Below are positions 11,244 to 22,520 of a stretch of DNA of 64,000 nt, in pieces. Made by a program: the position numbers and the translations under genes. The notes below the pieces were generated by a model. That model was given only the letters and a program-made list of their open reading frames with translations. It had not been told where the DNA came from and did no database searches. Every line of letters starts with the position of its first letter. The first letter of the stretch is position 1. Source of the DNA: Otis tarda (taxonomy: Eukaryota > Chordata > Aves > Otidiformes > Otididae). The DNA is taken from assembly GCA_026413225.1 (NCBI GenBank), contig CM048552.1:195313553-195377552 (forward strand), given 5' to 3'.

Positions 11244-14200
11244 TACATGATCAAAATGGAACTCTTTAATGAGAAGCCTTTGGTGGCCAGTTTCTGACCC
11301 AGTACAGTTTTTAGTTCCTATCTATGCACCTGCATTGCTCCAGACTGCAATTTCCTGTGGATTTTCCTGTGGAGGAGTGAGACTCATCTCCACTTTGCTC
11401 TGCCCATATACTTAAAGGCTTAGATACAGAGGAGCTGAGCACCTGAAGCAGGCCCTAAATGACAGTGATCTTCATATCTGCAGTCACATTTTCCTGCTCT
11501 GAAAAACAATTATTTTAAATTGTCTTTGAATTGTCAGATGACTTTATTGAATTTATGTCATTAGGAAAATAATTCTGAAAATTACCTTCAGTGACAAGAC
11601 TAGAGATTATTGTGAAAAGCAATGGGCAAAACAACTGCAAAGGAGGATCAATATTACCGTCCATTTGAGGTGAAGATTGCTAGGATCTGGAATTGAAACA
11701 CATGCTATTTACTAGAAATCAATCGCTATACTAGAGATACCACTAAGAACAGAGCTAAGACAGTTGTCTTTATCTAAGGTAAATACAATACAATTAGCAA
11801 CATTAAAATAGCATATTTCATTTGAATGTCCAACACTGAATAGAAGCAGCAAATTATTTCAGAAAATGCACACAAACATATATCTATAATGCGACTGTAG
11901 AACCTAATGAGATGAACAAAAAAGCACTATTCATAAATGATTAGCAATATGTCAACATCATGAATTAATTCTTAATCACAGAGGCAACACTTCCTGAGCA
12001 AAATTCCTTACGTCAGATTTGTATTCCTAAAAGATGGTTATTTCTAACCAGATGCACAGTGTTATTGATGATGATATGAATAACTAGTAAGCCCCTTGAG
12101 GAAATATGGGAATAATACAGTTAAGAAGAAATGAATGATTTACTCTGAGTGCAAATATGGCATTTTTTTTTCTTTTTTTCTCTCAAATTTTGCTGTTATA
12201 ACCAGCTAGAGGTTTTGGTGGAGATTTGAGTGTCACCAGACTGATGTATGTTCCCACTGAGATTCAACATCAAAGGGGAAGAATTAATGTATTTTCTGAT
12301 CTTTTGTTGCCTGTGTTCAGAACAGTTTAAATTATAATCACACAGCATTGTTGCTTGTAATATAGCAATAAGAAAATCACAAAAATATTTGGGATGTAAA
12401 TATTAGGATACAAATGTTTTTAAAGTGTGGCTCCCCTCATTGTACTTACCTTAGAGATAGGCATTATGAACATATTTGGTTTAATTTGAGCAGGCATTCA
12501 GGCAAAAGCTTGAAAAATTTCAGTAGCAGAGACCACACTTCCATGAACTGTGTGAACTGCTTGAACAACCACCTTATTTTAAAGGGGATATTATGAATGT
12601 ATTGATATTTTCCATTGGTTCTTTGGCTGCAGAATCAACTTCCTTCTGTGAGTCCTAATCAAAAATAAATCAGGTTTGCAGGTCATTGAGGAGTAGCGCA
12701 GGATAGCTTGAGCAACTGTAGAATATGGAACCTGAGTAAGAGCTGTACAAATGCAGGATGCTTCAGAAAGTGTCAGAAGGGACTGTTCTGGGAGGGTTTG
12801 AATTAACTTAGATCTTACAGGGTTATCTTCTATTTGGTTCCTTTTCCCTTTGCCTGATGCTGTTCTAAATAGATATAAAATATTTTTAATTTTGAAGTGA
12901 ATCTCTTTCTCTTACAGCATGTAAGTAAGTGCTATACTAATTTGTGCAAGGCATCTGCAGTATATTAACAAAACAAAAGATAAAGAAAACAAGTCAGTCA
13001 CATAAAGAAAACAAACTGGATTTATTAAATGTATCATCTTCACTAATTGTCTACAGGAAAATGATAAAAAATCCCAAAGTCCACAGATGTGTGTTTGGAA
13101 ACTTGAATCTTGAATAAAAGATCTTGAATAAAACCTTGAAATGAGAATAGTGTAAGCAATTTCAAAATGAGGCACAAAAAGAGAATATTCCTAGGATATG
13201 TACAGCATTTAGCTGGATATTTGATTTACTGAATGACATATCTGCATATACTGTTGTTCTTTGACATACTGGATATGTACCTTCACAAAATATCTACAGC
13301 TGAATGTCCTTTTTTATTTTAAAAATGGTCATTTTATAATTCACTCAACTCTATTGATATTTCACTCTCATTAAGCTGCAACAATATACACCTCTCTCTC
13401 CTAAAGATATACATCCAAAGAGTCAATTGCAAACTTTAAAAACCAAAATATATGAAATATCAAGGGGGGAAACAATCTATAAAGAAGAAGATTCTACAAA
13501 AATGTATAAACAATTCATATAACATAGTTGAAAACTCAGTTCTCTAGCATGAATTTCCTATTTGCACTTTGTTTTTTTAGTGACATTTTGGTTACAAGGA
13601 CTGCAGTACAGCCTGATGGAAATCAAAACCTGAAATTACCTGAGATTATCCAATGAAAATTGTATCGGTACAATTAAATTGAGAACATGGTCTGAAATGT
13701 TGCTTGAAAACAAATAAGACTAGATAAAACCTCTCTCCCTTCTCTGGGGAAAGATTGCTCAATTAGGATATGTGTTGAGCAATACCAAGTGTGTTGTGGA
13801 AGCTCAGAAAAAGTCATTGATTCCAGCTGAGGGTCATTCTGAGCTTCTGAATCACTTTGAATGCTGATTTCAAAGTGAAACTCAAAGGCCTCATACCATT
13901 GTGAAGCCAAAACAAGAAATCTGTTTGCTTAGACCTAGAAGAACTGATACTACTAGTTCTCATACAGCTGCTTCACCAGTCCTTCTGAGTTAGTGGTTTT
14001 GCTAACTTGATAAACAAAGATGGGAACTGATTCTCTTTGGGTACTGTATGTTCTCCCATCTGTCCTAAACAATTTCTCCCTACTGATTTGCTTATTCTCT
14101 TTGTGACTTCGCTCAGCAATGTGTGCAGCAGTCAGGCAGGGAAAAGGGAGGTGTACAGGGCAGGGTACTGGATCAGCTGGAAACCAGCCTGTTGTTGAGT

Positions 14201-16178
14201 GATCAGGGAAGGTGCACTGCCCGCTGGCACAGCTCCCGCCTGGAGCTACGGCTGCTGAGGGGACTGGTGAAAGTCATTCCAGTTTGGCCTCAGCCAAGTG
14301 GAAAATTTTTACATTTAGCGTGTTACCTGCCACAAGACTACTTGCTTTGCCAACAGCTGTTGAAAGGGGAACACAGATCCTCTAAACTCATTTCTTGGTC
14401 AGCAAAGGGAAATGTGACTGACTTTATTTTCAAGGGTGGTTAGTGAGGCATTCACACACTGCCATTTTGAACGTTAAAAAGCTCCACAGTGCTCTACTGT
14501 TTCACTTAACCTTGCTGTTAAGACATTTTATTGTGAATATCCTTTAATATCCTGTGCTCTCTCACTCACTCCATGTTTATTGGAGGCATGAACTCTGCCA
14601 TATGAAGTTGTCCTTAAAGCCCACCAGAAGGCAGTAGGAGCAGAGAACACTGAAACTGGAGCCTTCTGTATCTCTAGAGACTGATTGCAGCTTCAGTAGG
14701 TACCAGCTCTCTTCTTGCTGCCTTTTATTTTGAAAGCGGGAACACACCAGCTGTCTGTCAGGAAAACGCTGCAGCTTATGATGGGAATTAAGAAAACAGT
14801 GAAAACTGTGCTGGAGGCACTGACTGCGAACTAGTTAACACATTTGTGAGGGAAATCTTCTGTTTCATATCTAGAAGAGTTACATATGAAGTAGCAAAGT
14901 TTTTTCTCTGTAGATTAAAAAATAATTTTATGTCTGGAGAACTGCTTCGAAATCAAGTGAGTAGCAACTTGTATTAATGAACTCGGAGCACTTGGAATAA
15001 CAGTAAGGATTAGTAGTTTTGACCTAGCAAAATACTAGGTTACACACCTGCTTTTCTTTTTAGGGAAGTTATTAAATATCTTGCTAAAAACTGTTGTCTA
15101 CTACTACTGAAAGTACGCCCTGTTTCGCTCCCCAAAATGTTACATTTCATTGAGAGAATAATATTTTAATACATGCCTTCATTCATAGTTTTCATCTCGA
15201 TAGTGCCCATAGCACATTATAAAGCTAAACGGATATGAAAACCATAAGGAAGAGCCATTCCCACAAAAAACATACATACTTTTGGGGTTAAACTCCACAA
15301 CAGCTAAGCAATGTACAACATTTTACATTAGGGAATGAGGAAAACTGATTCCACATTAAGCCATTATAAAAAATGCCAAAACTACTTGGTGAAAGCGGTC
15401 TTCTGGAATTAAGGTGACAATTTTCTTGTTAATATTCACATGACTAAAGGAAAGTGCTCTTCTTCCCATTCAATTCCTCTAATGGTGAAGAATATATGAA
15501 ACAGAAACACCTATCACCACCAAAACTAGACTCCCTGAGTAAGTGCTGAGCTGGTCATGCCTTCCCATGCCATCATGTTTTTGTAAGTAAAGGTCAGGAA
15601 CAGCAAGATGTCGTTGAGGTTACATGCCAAATTGAGTTATAAAAACATGTTGTGGTTGCTTAGCCATGAACTCTGTAGTGTAAACAGAATTAAGTTGTCT
15701 CAACTCTTGGCAGCAAGGCTGCATCAGCGCTCCGGTATGAGCTGGTGGCAACAGTTATCACTCGGACATCTCAGTAGTGGGTGAGCAGGGAGCTTGGTTT
15801 AGGCATACAGTTCTGACTGCAGTGTAGCTTTATGTGTGTTGTCGTAAGGCGTTGCTCTTGTGCAGCCTCGTGGGTTCATACCTGGCATCATCCACCACGC
15901 TTCCTTGATCACATAGCAGAGTTAAGAGTCTTCCTGGCACACAGAGGAACTATGGGAGAAGGTCGTGAAAAACAACTCTGAACTCCTAACCACCCACCAA
16001 ACCTTAAACAAAACAAAACAAAAAATCCCTTAAAATTGTCTGAGAAGGTCCTGTGGACACTGGCTATTTGCACAGGCTTTTCTCACTAAGGGCCCAGTTG
16101 AATAGTAAGCACCTGGGTTTGGTGGTGATTTAAAAATTTTTAATTTTTTTTAATTTTGTGAATGAGAAGATTTGAATA
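11244..16178. other. Unique AT-rich DNA, no gene seen
   Basis: No recognisable gene or repeat was found. The stretch 14,120-14,440 is more GC-rich and holds a 106-codon open frame starting at 14,123, with no recognisable domain and no obvious splice context. 15,700-15,900 contains several CpG dinucleotides. The rest is dense in stops. Confidence 0.5.
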
Positions 16179-16300
16179 ATAGAATCATACCAGGTTGGAA
16201 GGGATCTCAAGGATCACCTGGTCCAACCCTTCTTGGCAAAAGTGTTGTCTAGACAACATAGCCCAGCACCCTGTCCAGCTAAATCTTAGAAGTGTCTTTG
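16179..16300 (-). mobile_element. Old CR1 3' fragment
   Basis: On the + strand it reads AGAATCATACCAGGTTGGAA, then a GGATCACCTGGTCCAACCC-type core, and then the TTGTCTAGACAACATAGCCC and CACCCTGTCCAGCT blocks. This is the reverse complement of a CR1 3' end. It is a different subfamily from the copy at 10,996, because the sequence beyond the hairpin differs, and it is more diverged. The octamer tail is reduced to a trace. Homology fades after about 16,300. Confidence 0.8.
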
Positions 16301-16837
16301 CTTCTAGAGTTTCTTAACCTCAATCTCAAACTATGCAAGATAGCCATGCAACCCCTCCTTACTGTGACTGTGTTTGTTCAGGTATTTTTACCATGCACAA
16401 AGACATTTTGCAAGACTCTGCTTAAGAGTATACATTAATTATTTATTGACCAGTCAGTCATCAGTCAAGTGGGGAAGAGTTCCCCTGTATTGCTTCTTGG
16501 AACTGTCTGGTCCTTCCTGTTACTTGGCCTGGGTCCATCAACCTATAATTTGGAAAAGAGAGAACTGAACCCTGCGGCCATGGATTTCAGCTGCAGCAAG
16601 CTCTTTGTGGGCTTTGCAGAGCTGCCTGCATAGCAGTATCTGATGATTACTTTTACAATCTTCTCTCTGATTTCATGCTTTACCTGAGGAAGATGCTTAT
16701 TGGAACCCATCTGGTTTTGGTCTGGATAGATTTACAGCATAGAGTGATCCTTTGGGTCTGGTATACTTGGCAATGGTTATATATTTTCAGAATTAAGATG
16801 TTCTATAGTTTTTAGCTTTACAGCTAAAATGGATGTG
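16301..16837. other. Diverged DNA, possible trace of an ancient CR1 3' end
   Basis: No gene is recognised. The part at about 16,690-16,790 contains CCTGAGGAAGATGCT and later GATCCTTTGGGTCTGGTA followed by GGCAATGGTTATAT. This weakly resembles the 3' end of the ancient CR1 type seen at 21,835-22,520. The match is too diverged to call firmly. Confidence 0.3.
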
Positions 16838-17022
16838 CCTAGTCTGGAGGTGAGAAGGTTAAGGGACCTCTAGCTGCTGCCTCCCGCTACCAAGAGGGAA
16901 GGTACAGAGAAGACAGAGCCAGGCTTCCCTTAGAGGGACACAATGAAAGGACAAGAGGCCATGGCAGAAAGCTGTAGCAAAGTAAATTTTGCCTGGATAT
17001 ACAGAAAAAAATTGTTCACTGT
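16838..17022 (+). mobile_element. Old CR1, upstream half, interrupted by a younger CR1
   Basis: The sequence follows the CR1 ORF2 3' region in diverged form: a CTGGAG.GAGAAGG block, then GAAGACAGAGCCAGGCT, AAAGGACAAGAGGC, a TATACAGAAAAAAATT block and CACTGTGAGAG. At 17,022 it stops abruptly. The expected continuation resumes at about 17,871 on the far side of a younger CR1. Both parts are on the same strand and in the right order, so they are one element split by a later insertion. There are many substitutions and no usable frame. Confidence 0.8.
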
Positions 17023-17870
17023 GAGAGATCCAGAGGGACCTTGACAGGCTGGAGAGGTGGGCCTGTGCCAACCTCATGAAGTTCAACCAGGCCAAGTGCA
17101 AGGTCCTGCACATGGGTTGTGGCAATCCCAGGCACAAATACAGGCTGGGCGGAGAATGGATTGAGAGCAGCCCTGAGGAGAAAGACTTGGGAGTGCTGGT
17201 AGACGAGAGGCTCAACATGAGCGGGCAATGTGCTCTTGCGTCCCAGAAGGCCAACCGCATCCTGGGCTGCATCAAGAGGAGCGTGGCCAGCAGGTCGAGG
17301 GAGGTGATTCTGCCCCTCTACTCTGCCCTGGTGAGACCCCACCTGGAGTACTGCGTCCAGTTCTGGAGTCCCCAACACAAGAAGGACATGGACCAGTTGG
17401 AAAGGGTCCAGAGGAGGGCCACAAAGATGACCAGAGGGCTGGAGCACCTCTCCTATGAGGACAGGCTGAGAGAGTTGGGGCTGTTCAGCCTGGAGAAGAG
17501 GAGGCTCCGGGGAGACCTGATAGCGGTCTTCCAATACCTCAAGGGGGCCTACAGGAAAGATGGGGAGAAGCTGTTCAGTAGGGCCTGTTGTGATAGGACA
17601 AGGGGTAATGGGTTTAAATTAGAAGGAGGTAGGTTTAGATTAGATATTAGAAAAAAATTTTTTACAATATGAGTTGTAGAGCACTGGAACAGGTTGCCCA
17701 GAGAGGTGGTGGATGCCCCATCCCTGGAAATGTTCAAGGCCAGGCTGGATGAGGCTCTGAGCGACCTGATCTAGTCAGGGATGTCCCTGCTTCTTGCAGG
17801 GGGGTTGGACTAGATGACCTTTGAAGGTCCCTTCCAACTCTAACCATTCTATGATTCTATGATTCTATGA
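17023..17870 (+). mobile_element. Younger CR1 inserted into the older CR1
   Basis: This 848-bp element is 5' truncated. It starts inside ORF2 at GATCCAGAGGGACCTTGACA and runs through the C-terminal coding part, the 3' hairpin (GTTGGACTAGATGACC) and three copies of ATTCTATG at 17,846-17,869. It is much closer to a consensus-like CR1 than the flanking old element. Its 3' sequence groups it with the copy at 10,996-11,243. Insertion with no obvious target-site duplication is normal for CR1. Confidence 0.92.
17076..17672 (+). pseudogene. CR1 ORF2 C-terminal remnant
   Basis: The frame is open for 198 codons from a Met that is internal to ORF2. It encodes the region downstream of the reverse transcriptase catalytic core: [14 protein letters not shown], then [31 protein letters not shown] and [11 protein letters not shown], ending at DIRKKFFTI. 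It then runs into a TGA at 17,670-17,672, just before the usual CR1 C-terminus. The remaining C-terminal codons (the WNRLPREVVDAPSLEMF-like block) are present at about 17,680-17,772 in another frame, so a small indel near 17,660-17,670 broke the end. The catalytic reverse transcriptase motifs lie upstream of the truncation and are absent, so the copy cannot encode an active enzyme. Confidence 0.9.
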
Positions 17871-18050
17871 TTTGAAAGACTGGAATATGTTGAGAAGAGA
17901 GACTTTGGAATTTTCATCCTTAGAGCTTTTCAGACTTTAACTGGACAAGACCCAGAGGAAACCTATTTACTATTGGAGTTAGTTCAACTTTCAGTAAGAA
18001 GCTGGAAGGGAGATCTCCATAGATCCCTTCCGATGTAAATTTTTCCTAAA
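17871..18050 (+). mobile_element. Old CR1, downstream half
   Basis: The old element resumes here with GAAAGACTGGAAT, a TCATCCTTAGAG block, an AACTGGACAAGACC block and, near the end, GGAGATCTCCATAGATCCCTTCC. These correspond in order to the CR1 C-terminal codons and the 3' untranslated hairpin. Together with 16,838-17,022 this makes one old CR1 3' end of about 365 bp. No octamer tail can be seen after about 18,050. Confidence 0.75.
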
Positions 18051-21000
18051 TTTTTCTGCTGGTAGATTACATATCTTACCTCAACGTCTTTTCGCTTGGT
18101 GTCCCTGACTGGGTTGTCGAGCAGGAAGTTAAGAGGCAGCAGATATTTCATTCTTCCAAAAACTGGGAAGAGTAAGAAACAATTCAAAATAAAATAAGTC
18201 CTTCAGACTGTGAGACTTCAAAGTGCTGGACTGATTCCAGCTCTTGAATGTTGCAGTCTGATTGAAGCCATCCATGTATCAGTACATATTAGAGTTCTTA
18301 TAAATGAATATTGGCAATAAGGAACTAGATTATCTAATTAAAGTTTAATTTCAGTCTGATAAATTGGCTTATTTTTTTAAAGCCATCTGTGTTACAGAAA
18401 CACAGATGCTAAAGGATTGAAAAAATCTTTTTTTTGTCCTAACTTTGATTTAAATCTTTAAACTTTAAAACATCTTCCTCAACTAGCGTGACTACCAGTC
18501 CCATTGTAAAGCTGGGCATGTCTCAGAAGATTTCCAGTAGCTGGTTTCAAAAAATGTTCCCCGTGTGCATATTCACTAGTATGTTTTGTTATACTCATGT
18601 AGATTAAATTGATTTTTCACACTCTACTAAACAGACATCTTGTGGTGCAGATTTGACTGACAGGCCCATTTGACTGACAGGACATGTCTCACTTTGGAGT
18701 GAGGCAAATCCTTTGGGGTTCCAGGACAGGGTGTTAACATGCATGGAGAATTGCTGGATGTGCCTAAGCACCAGGTTCCTGCCTGGTTTTTTGCTGCCTT
18801 TAGGAGAGTCTGATGCATTTTTCTAATTCTTTTCTAATCACTGCCTCAACTGTTGTTTAAACTAATAGAGATTAATATTTATGTGTTTGTATTTCAAAGA
18901 CAGCATAACTATTACAACATGAATTTTACATATTTTGTGTAAGCAACTTTAATATAAGAACTCTTACAGCATTTTAAAAACCATAGAATCACAATGTTGC
19001 CAGTGATATCAAGCTTATAGTCTTCACCTCCTTTCACATCAGCCTACTCTCTCTTGAGGATACCTAGCCTAATTTGCAGGTGTGATTTTAGTGTATGTTG
19101 TGAGAAAGATACCAACTAGAATGAACCAGTCTTTGTCACTTGAATATAAGGGTAACTACCATGTTACTGCAGACTGTGTGTTTTGCACCAGTTATCAACA
19201 GTGCATTGTTCTGAAACCAGTGATAATTACACATTGATTCTCTGGAAGTCCACACTTGACAGGTGAGAATAAGATTTTAGCTGTTATGATGGTTTCTATT
19301 AGATGTTCTAGAGCCCAGGGAAAATTAACATTGACTTAACTGGACTTTGCATTATGCTCAGTGGGAGGGATCTCACCTAAACGTAGAACTCTGAAATGAA
19401 TTAGACACAAAATATAAGCTGATCATCTAGGTTCTGTTTCTAGTCAATATGCAGAGAAATGTGCCTCCAGAAGCAGATTCAGACACCTGGTTTGTATCTG
19501 TTTTGTGAGGAGAATTCATCACACTAGCTGAACACCTTCTCTTTATGTATAATGAACTGTACATTTTCTTATCTGAACAAGATCTACATTACCCTTTCCT
19601 TTGGGCGTCTGGTTTTGTTTTCATCTTTATCAGCATCTGAGAGAGAGGGAGAGAAGTTTGCACCACTACAAACTAATTACAAGTTTTGTGCAAACCCAGA
19701 TTTATTCACATGTGGCAGCTCACGCCCAGACTGCCTACTCAGTCCCTGCACTGAATGGCAGACCTAACCAGACATGATACTGCCGCACTTCACCTACTAA
19801 TTATACATTCTTCTATAAGTTTAAATCCATACAAATGTATTTTCCATGCTTTTTGTAAATTTTCTAGGAGCACACAGATTGTACTCCAATACCTATCTTC
19901 CCTTCCTTCCTGAAAGTCTCTCCTGCATTTTTATTTGATGTGGGCCGGTGTCTGTCCCTGCCAGGAAGCATTCGCGCTGTCTGCGTGAGCCTCCTCTCTA
20001 TGATGTGCACAGAAAGCTCTGGATGCGTACGGTGACCCCATGTGTGTAACACCCATTCCAGGGCAGCCTGTGCTGGAGTCCTGACCACAGTCTGGATCCA
20101 ACTCTTGGCACCACTGCAGTATTCCTATATGGCTGTGTATGAAGATGCTAACACAGCAGCCTTGTGCATTAAAAGCTCATTCATAAGCCTTGTGGTTTGC
20201 CTCACAGTCTAAGAGCACACTGTGTGGAAAAGAGTAACCGAGCCCACACAGGGACATAAACTGAATAGAATCAGGAGTCCTAACGCAGTAATGTTAAACT
20301 CAGAAAACCAAGAGAATAATCAGTGGAAAGTAAATCCAGAGGAAGGAATTAATTACAAAGAGTGGAGTTACTGTGGGTTGCTGATGTGTTATCTTTGCTG
20401 GTCATCCTGACTCACCAGCATGCTGAGCCTGTCTAAATGGCTTCAGATACATTTGACTTGCCTTGTGCCCACTATCCGTCTCTCCAAACGCGTTCTCAGA
20501 CAGCGTGAGAAAAGTGTGACCTGACTCACGCAGAGCATGGCTACTCCCAGGAAACTTGAAGGCTCCAGAATCCTACTCTAGCTGGGAGCACTGCTATTGT
20601 CTCAGAGCTGAGGGGGGAGCCAGCAGGACCTGGAGCAGTCTACTGAGGAGTTAATTAAAAGAAAACAAGTTACAGTTTCATCTCATTTGCTGGAGAAAAT
20701 GGTTAACTCTTTGTTGCAGCAGGCTGCCAGTGATTTGCTGTGCTGGGATGAAAGCCCATCCTCTTCAATCACTCCCCAGCAGAGCAAAATTACTGGTGTC
20801 AGGAAAACTCATTTTGTGGCATTAATCAGAATGGATTAAAACAGAACAGTTCCTGAGCTGCCCTGAGAGAATAGCTGTGGGACATCAAAGAGTGCCTGTG
20901 ATCCACAAAACCAGAAGACTGTGTGCTCCGCTTTGCAATATTGTAGTCACCCAAACATTTATTGGAATGACATGTTAATTGCATTGTGTTTAAAAGCACT

Positions 21001-21834
21001 TTGGTGTTTAATCACTTGTGTCCTATCTCCTCCATTGTAATATAATCAGGTAAGTAATCATCTGGTGTGTTCAGGTGCTTTTGTTGGAGGAGTTTGAAGA
21101 TCCATTTAAAATCTTGGACTGCTCCTTGATTTTAAGTGTTCAGTAATGATAGATAATGGACTACCACAGAGTCCACTCAATCCATTAGGAATAAACCCAT
21201 TGCTATACATGTTATAGCTGCATGCAGTGTTTTAAACAAGAATGTTTCCCTGGCTGCTGTGGAAAGTATTTTTCTAAGGAAAGAAAAAACAGATCGTGTG
21301 TAGAATTGTGATATTTTATAATGCAAAAATTTTCTTGCCTTGAAAATCTGTTTTAGATAATGTGTTTGAATTTTTCACATAGCAACATGTTTGACAAGAG
21401 GAAAAAGCCTTTCTTATAAAACCAGAAATCTGTGAAACTTGGAAAAGGTACATGAACTAGCTTTTCAAAATATCTTATGCTATTTTTGTGTTTTAAGAAG
21501 AATAAAGTATGTACAAGCTGTCATATACAGAAGATACGTGTGATATGATTTTCAAAGGCAAAGTGAGACAAATACTTGTCTGTTCAGATTGTTCTCCACT
21601 TTATGTAACATCCCACATGTACTATAGTCATGTATATGTCATTGCTGAGTGGAAAGTATTCATTCATACTTGAGAGGCCAACAGAAACCCTAGACCCTCC
21701 AGCACCTCACTGTGGTCACTACTATAGAGTCATGATAAAACTGCCTCCTGCCCAAGTTCTTGGGACTGTACTGCATAGTTTTGTGAAAATGTTAGCTTGA
21801 TGCTCAGTACTAGTCAAAAAACCACCCAGACCGG
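18051..21834. other. Unique AT-rich DNA, possible conserved element near 20.7-21.1 kb
   Basis: No gene is recognised. A short CCATAGAATCACA at about 18,984 could be a trace of a CR1 tail but lacks the rest. The interval 20,700-21,125 has balanced composition, few low-complexity runs and several TTAATC/TAAT-core words, and looks like a candidate non-coding regulatory element. Open frames are short. Confidence 0.45.
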
Positions 21835-22520
21835 GACACTAAAAAGCCAAATAAAATGCTAAGAATTGTTAAGAAAGGAATAAAAAGAACAGAACATTGT
21901 GATGCTATTATATAAACAAATCCATGTGTCACCTGTACCTTTAATATTGTGCAGAAGTCTGCTCTCCTCAGCTCAACAATATACAGTGCCATTGGAACAG
22001 ATCCAGAGGTGGGTCACAAGAATGATCAAAATTATGCATTGGCTTCCATGCAAGGAGCAAATAAGTTAAGATTCTTCAATCTGCAAAAACAGACAAATGA
22101 AAGGAAAATACAACAGAAATCTATAAACTAATACGTGCCATGAGGAGGATGGATAGGAATCTCTTGTTTATATGGTAGGTTTAGGATAAAGAAGAAGAAG
22201 TAGTTCTTTACCCAGTATGAATTTAAACTGTGGAGCAGTTTTGCTGTAGGGTGTTCTGGATGTTTCAAGTTTATCAAGAAGTGTTTCAAGAAGAAACAAA
22301 AAAGCTAGTTCACGAGAAATCCATTAAGAGCTACTACATTTGAGGACACAACTTCTAGCTCATGAAGTCCCTGAAGGCTGGAAAGTATTCTGATGAATTA
22401 CCACCATCTGCTTGTTGATTTTTTTTAATACTATTTGCTAAACATTCACTTTTGGCCAGAGACAGGATATTGAACTGAATAAATCTTCCTCTTGCTCCAG
22501 TACAGCTTTTCTTATATAAT
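21835..22520 (+). mobile_element. Very old CR1 3' end
   Basis: Although strongly diverged, the order of blocks follows the CR1 type that is abundant in turtles and crocodilians. It starts with GGACACTAAAAAGCC and AATTGTTAAGAAAGGAATA, followed by ACAGAACATTGTGATGC, TAAACAAATCCATG and GGGTCACAAGAATGATCAAA. Later come AAATCTATAAACTAATACG, AGAAATCCATTAAGAGCTA and, at the 3' end, GCCAGAGACAGGATATTGAA. The final block ends in TTTCTTATAT. It covers the last 230 or so ORF2 codons plus the 3' untranslated part. No frame survives. Divergence is far higher than in any other CR1 here. Confidence 0.8.

Noticed and set aside
12917..12930. TTACAG followed almost at once by GTAAGTAAG
   Set aside because: Only four bases lie between acceptor and donor, so no exon is possible.
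14123..14443. 106-codon + strand frame
   Set aside because: No domain, no splice context and a locally GC-rich composition explain the lack of stops.
17016..17534. 172-codon minus-strand frame and a 138-codon neighbour at 16,859-17,275
   Set aside because: Both are antisense shadows of the CR1 ORF2 remnant at 17,076-17,672 and the old CR1 beside it.
18980..19000. CCATAGAATCACA, resembling a CR1 tail on the minus strand
   Set aside because: Nothing of the CR1 hairpin or coding end follows, so it is too short to support a call.
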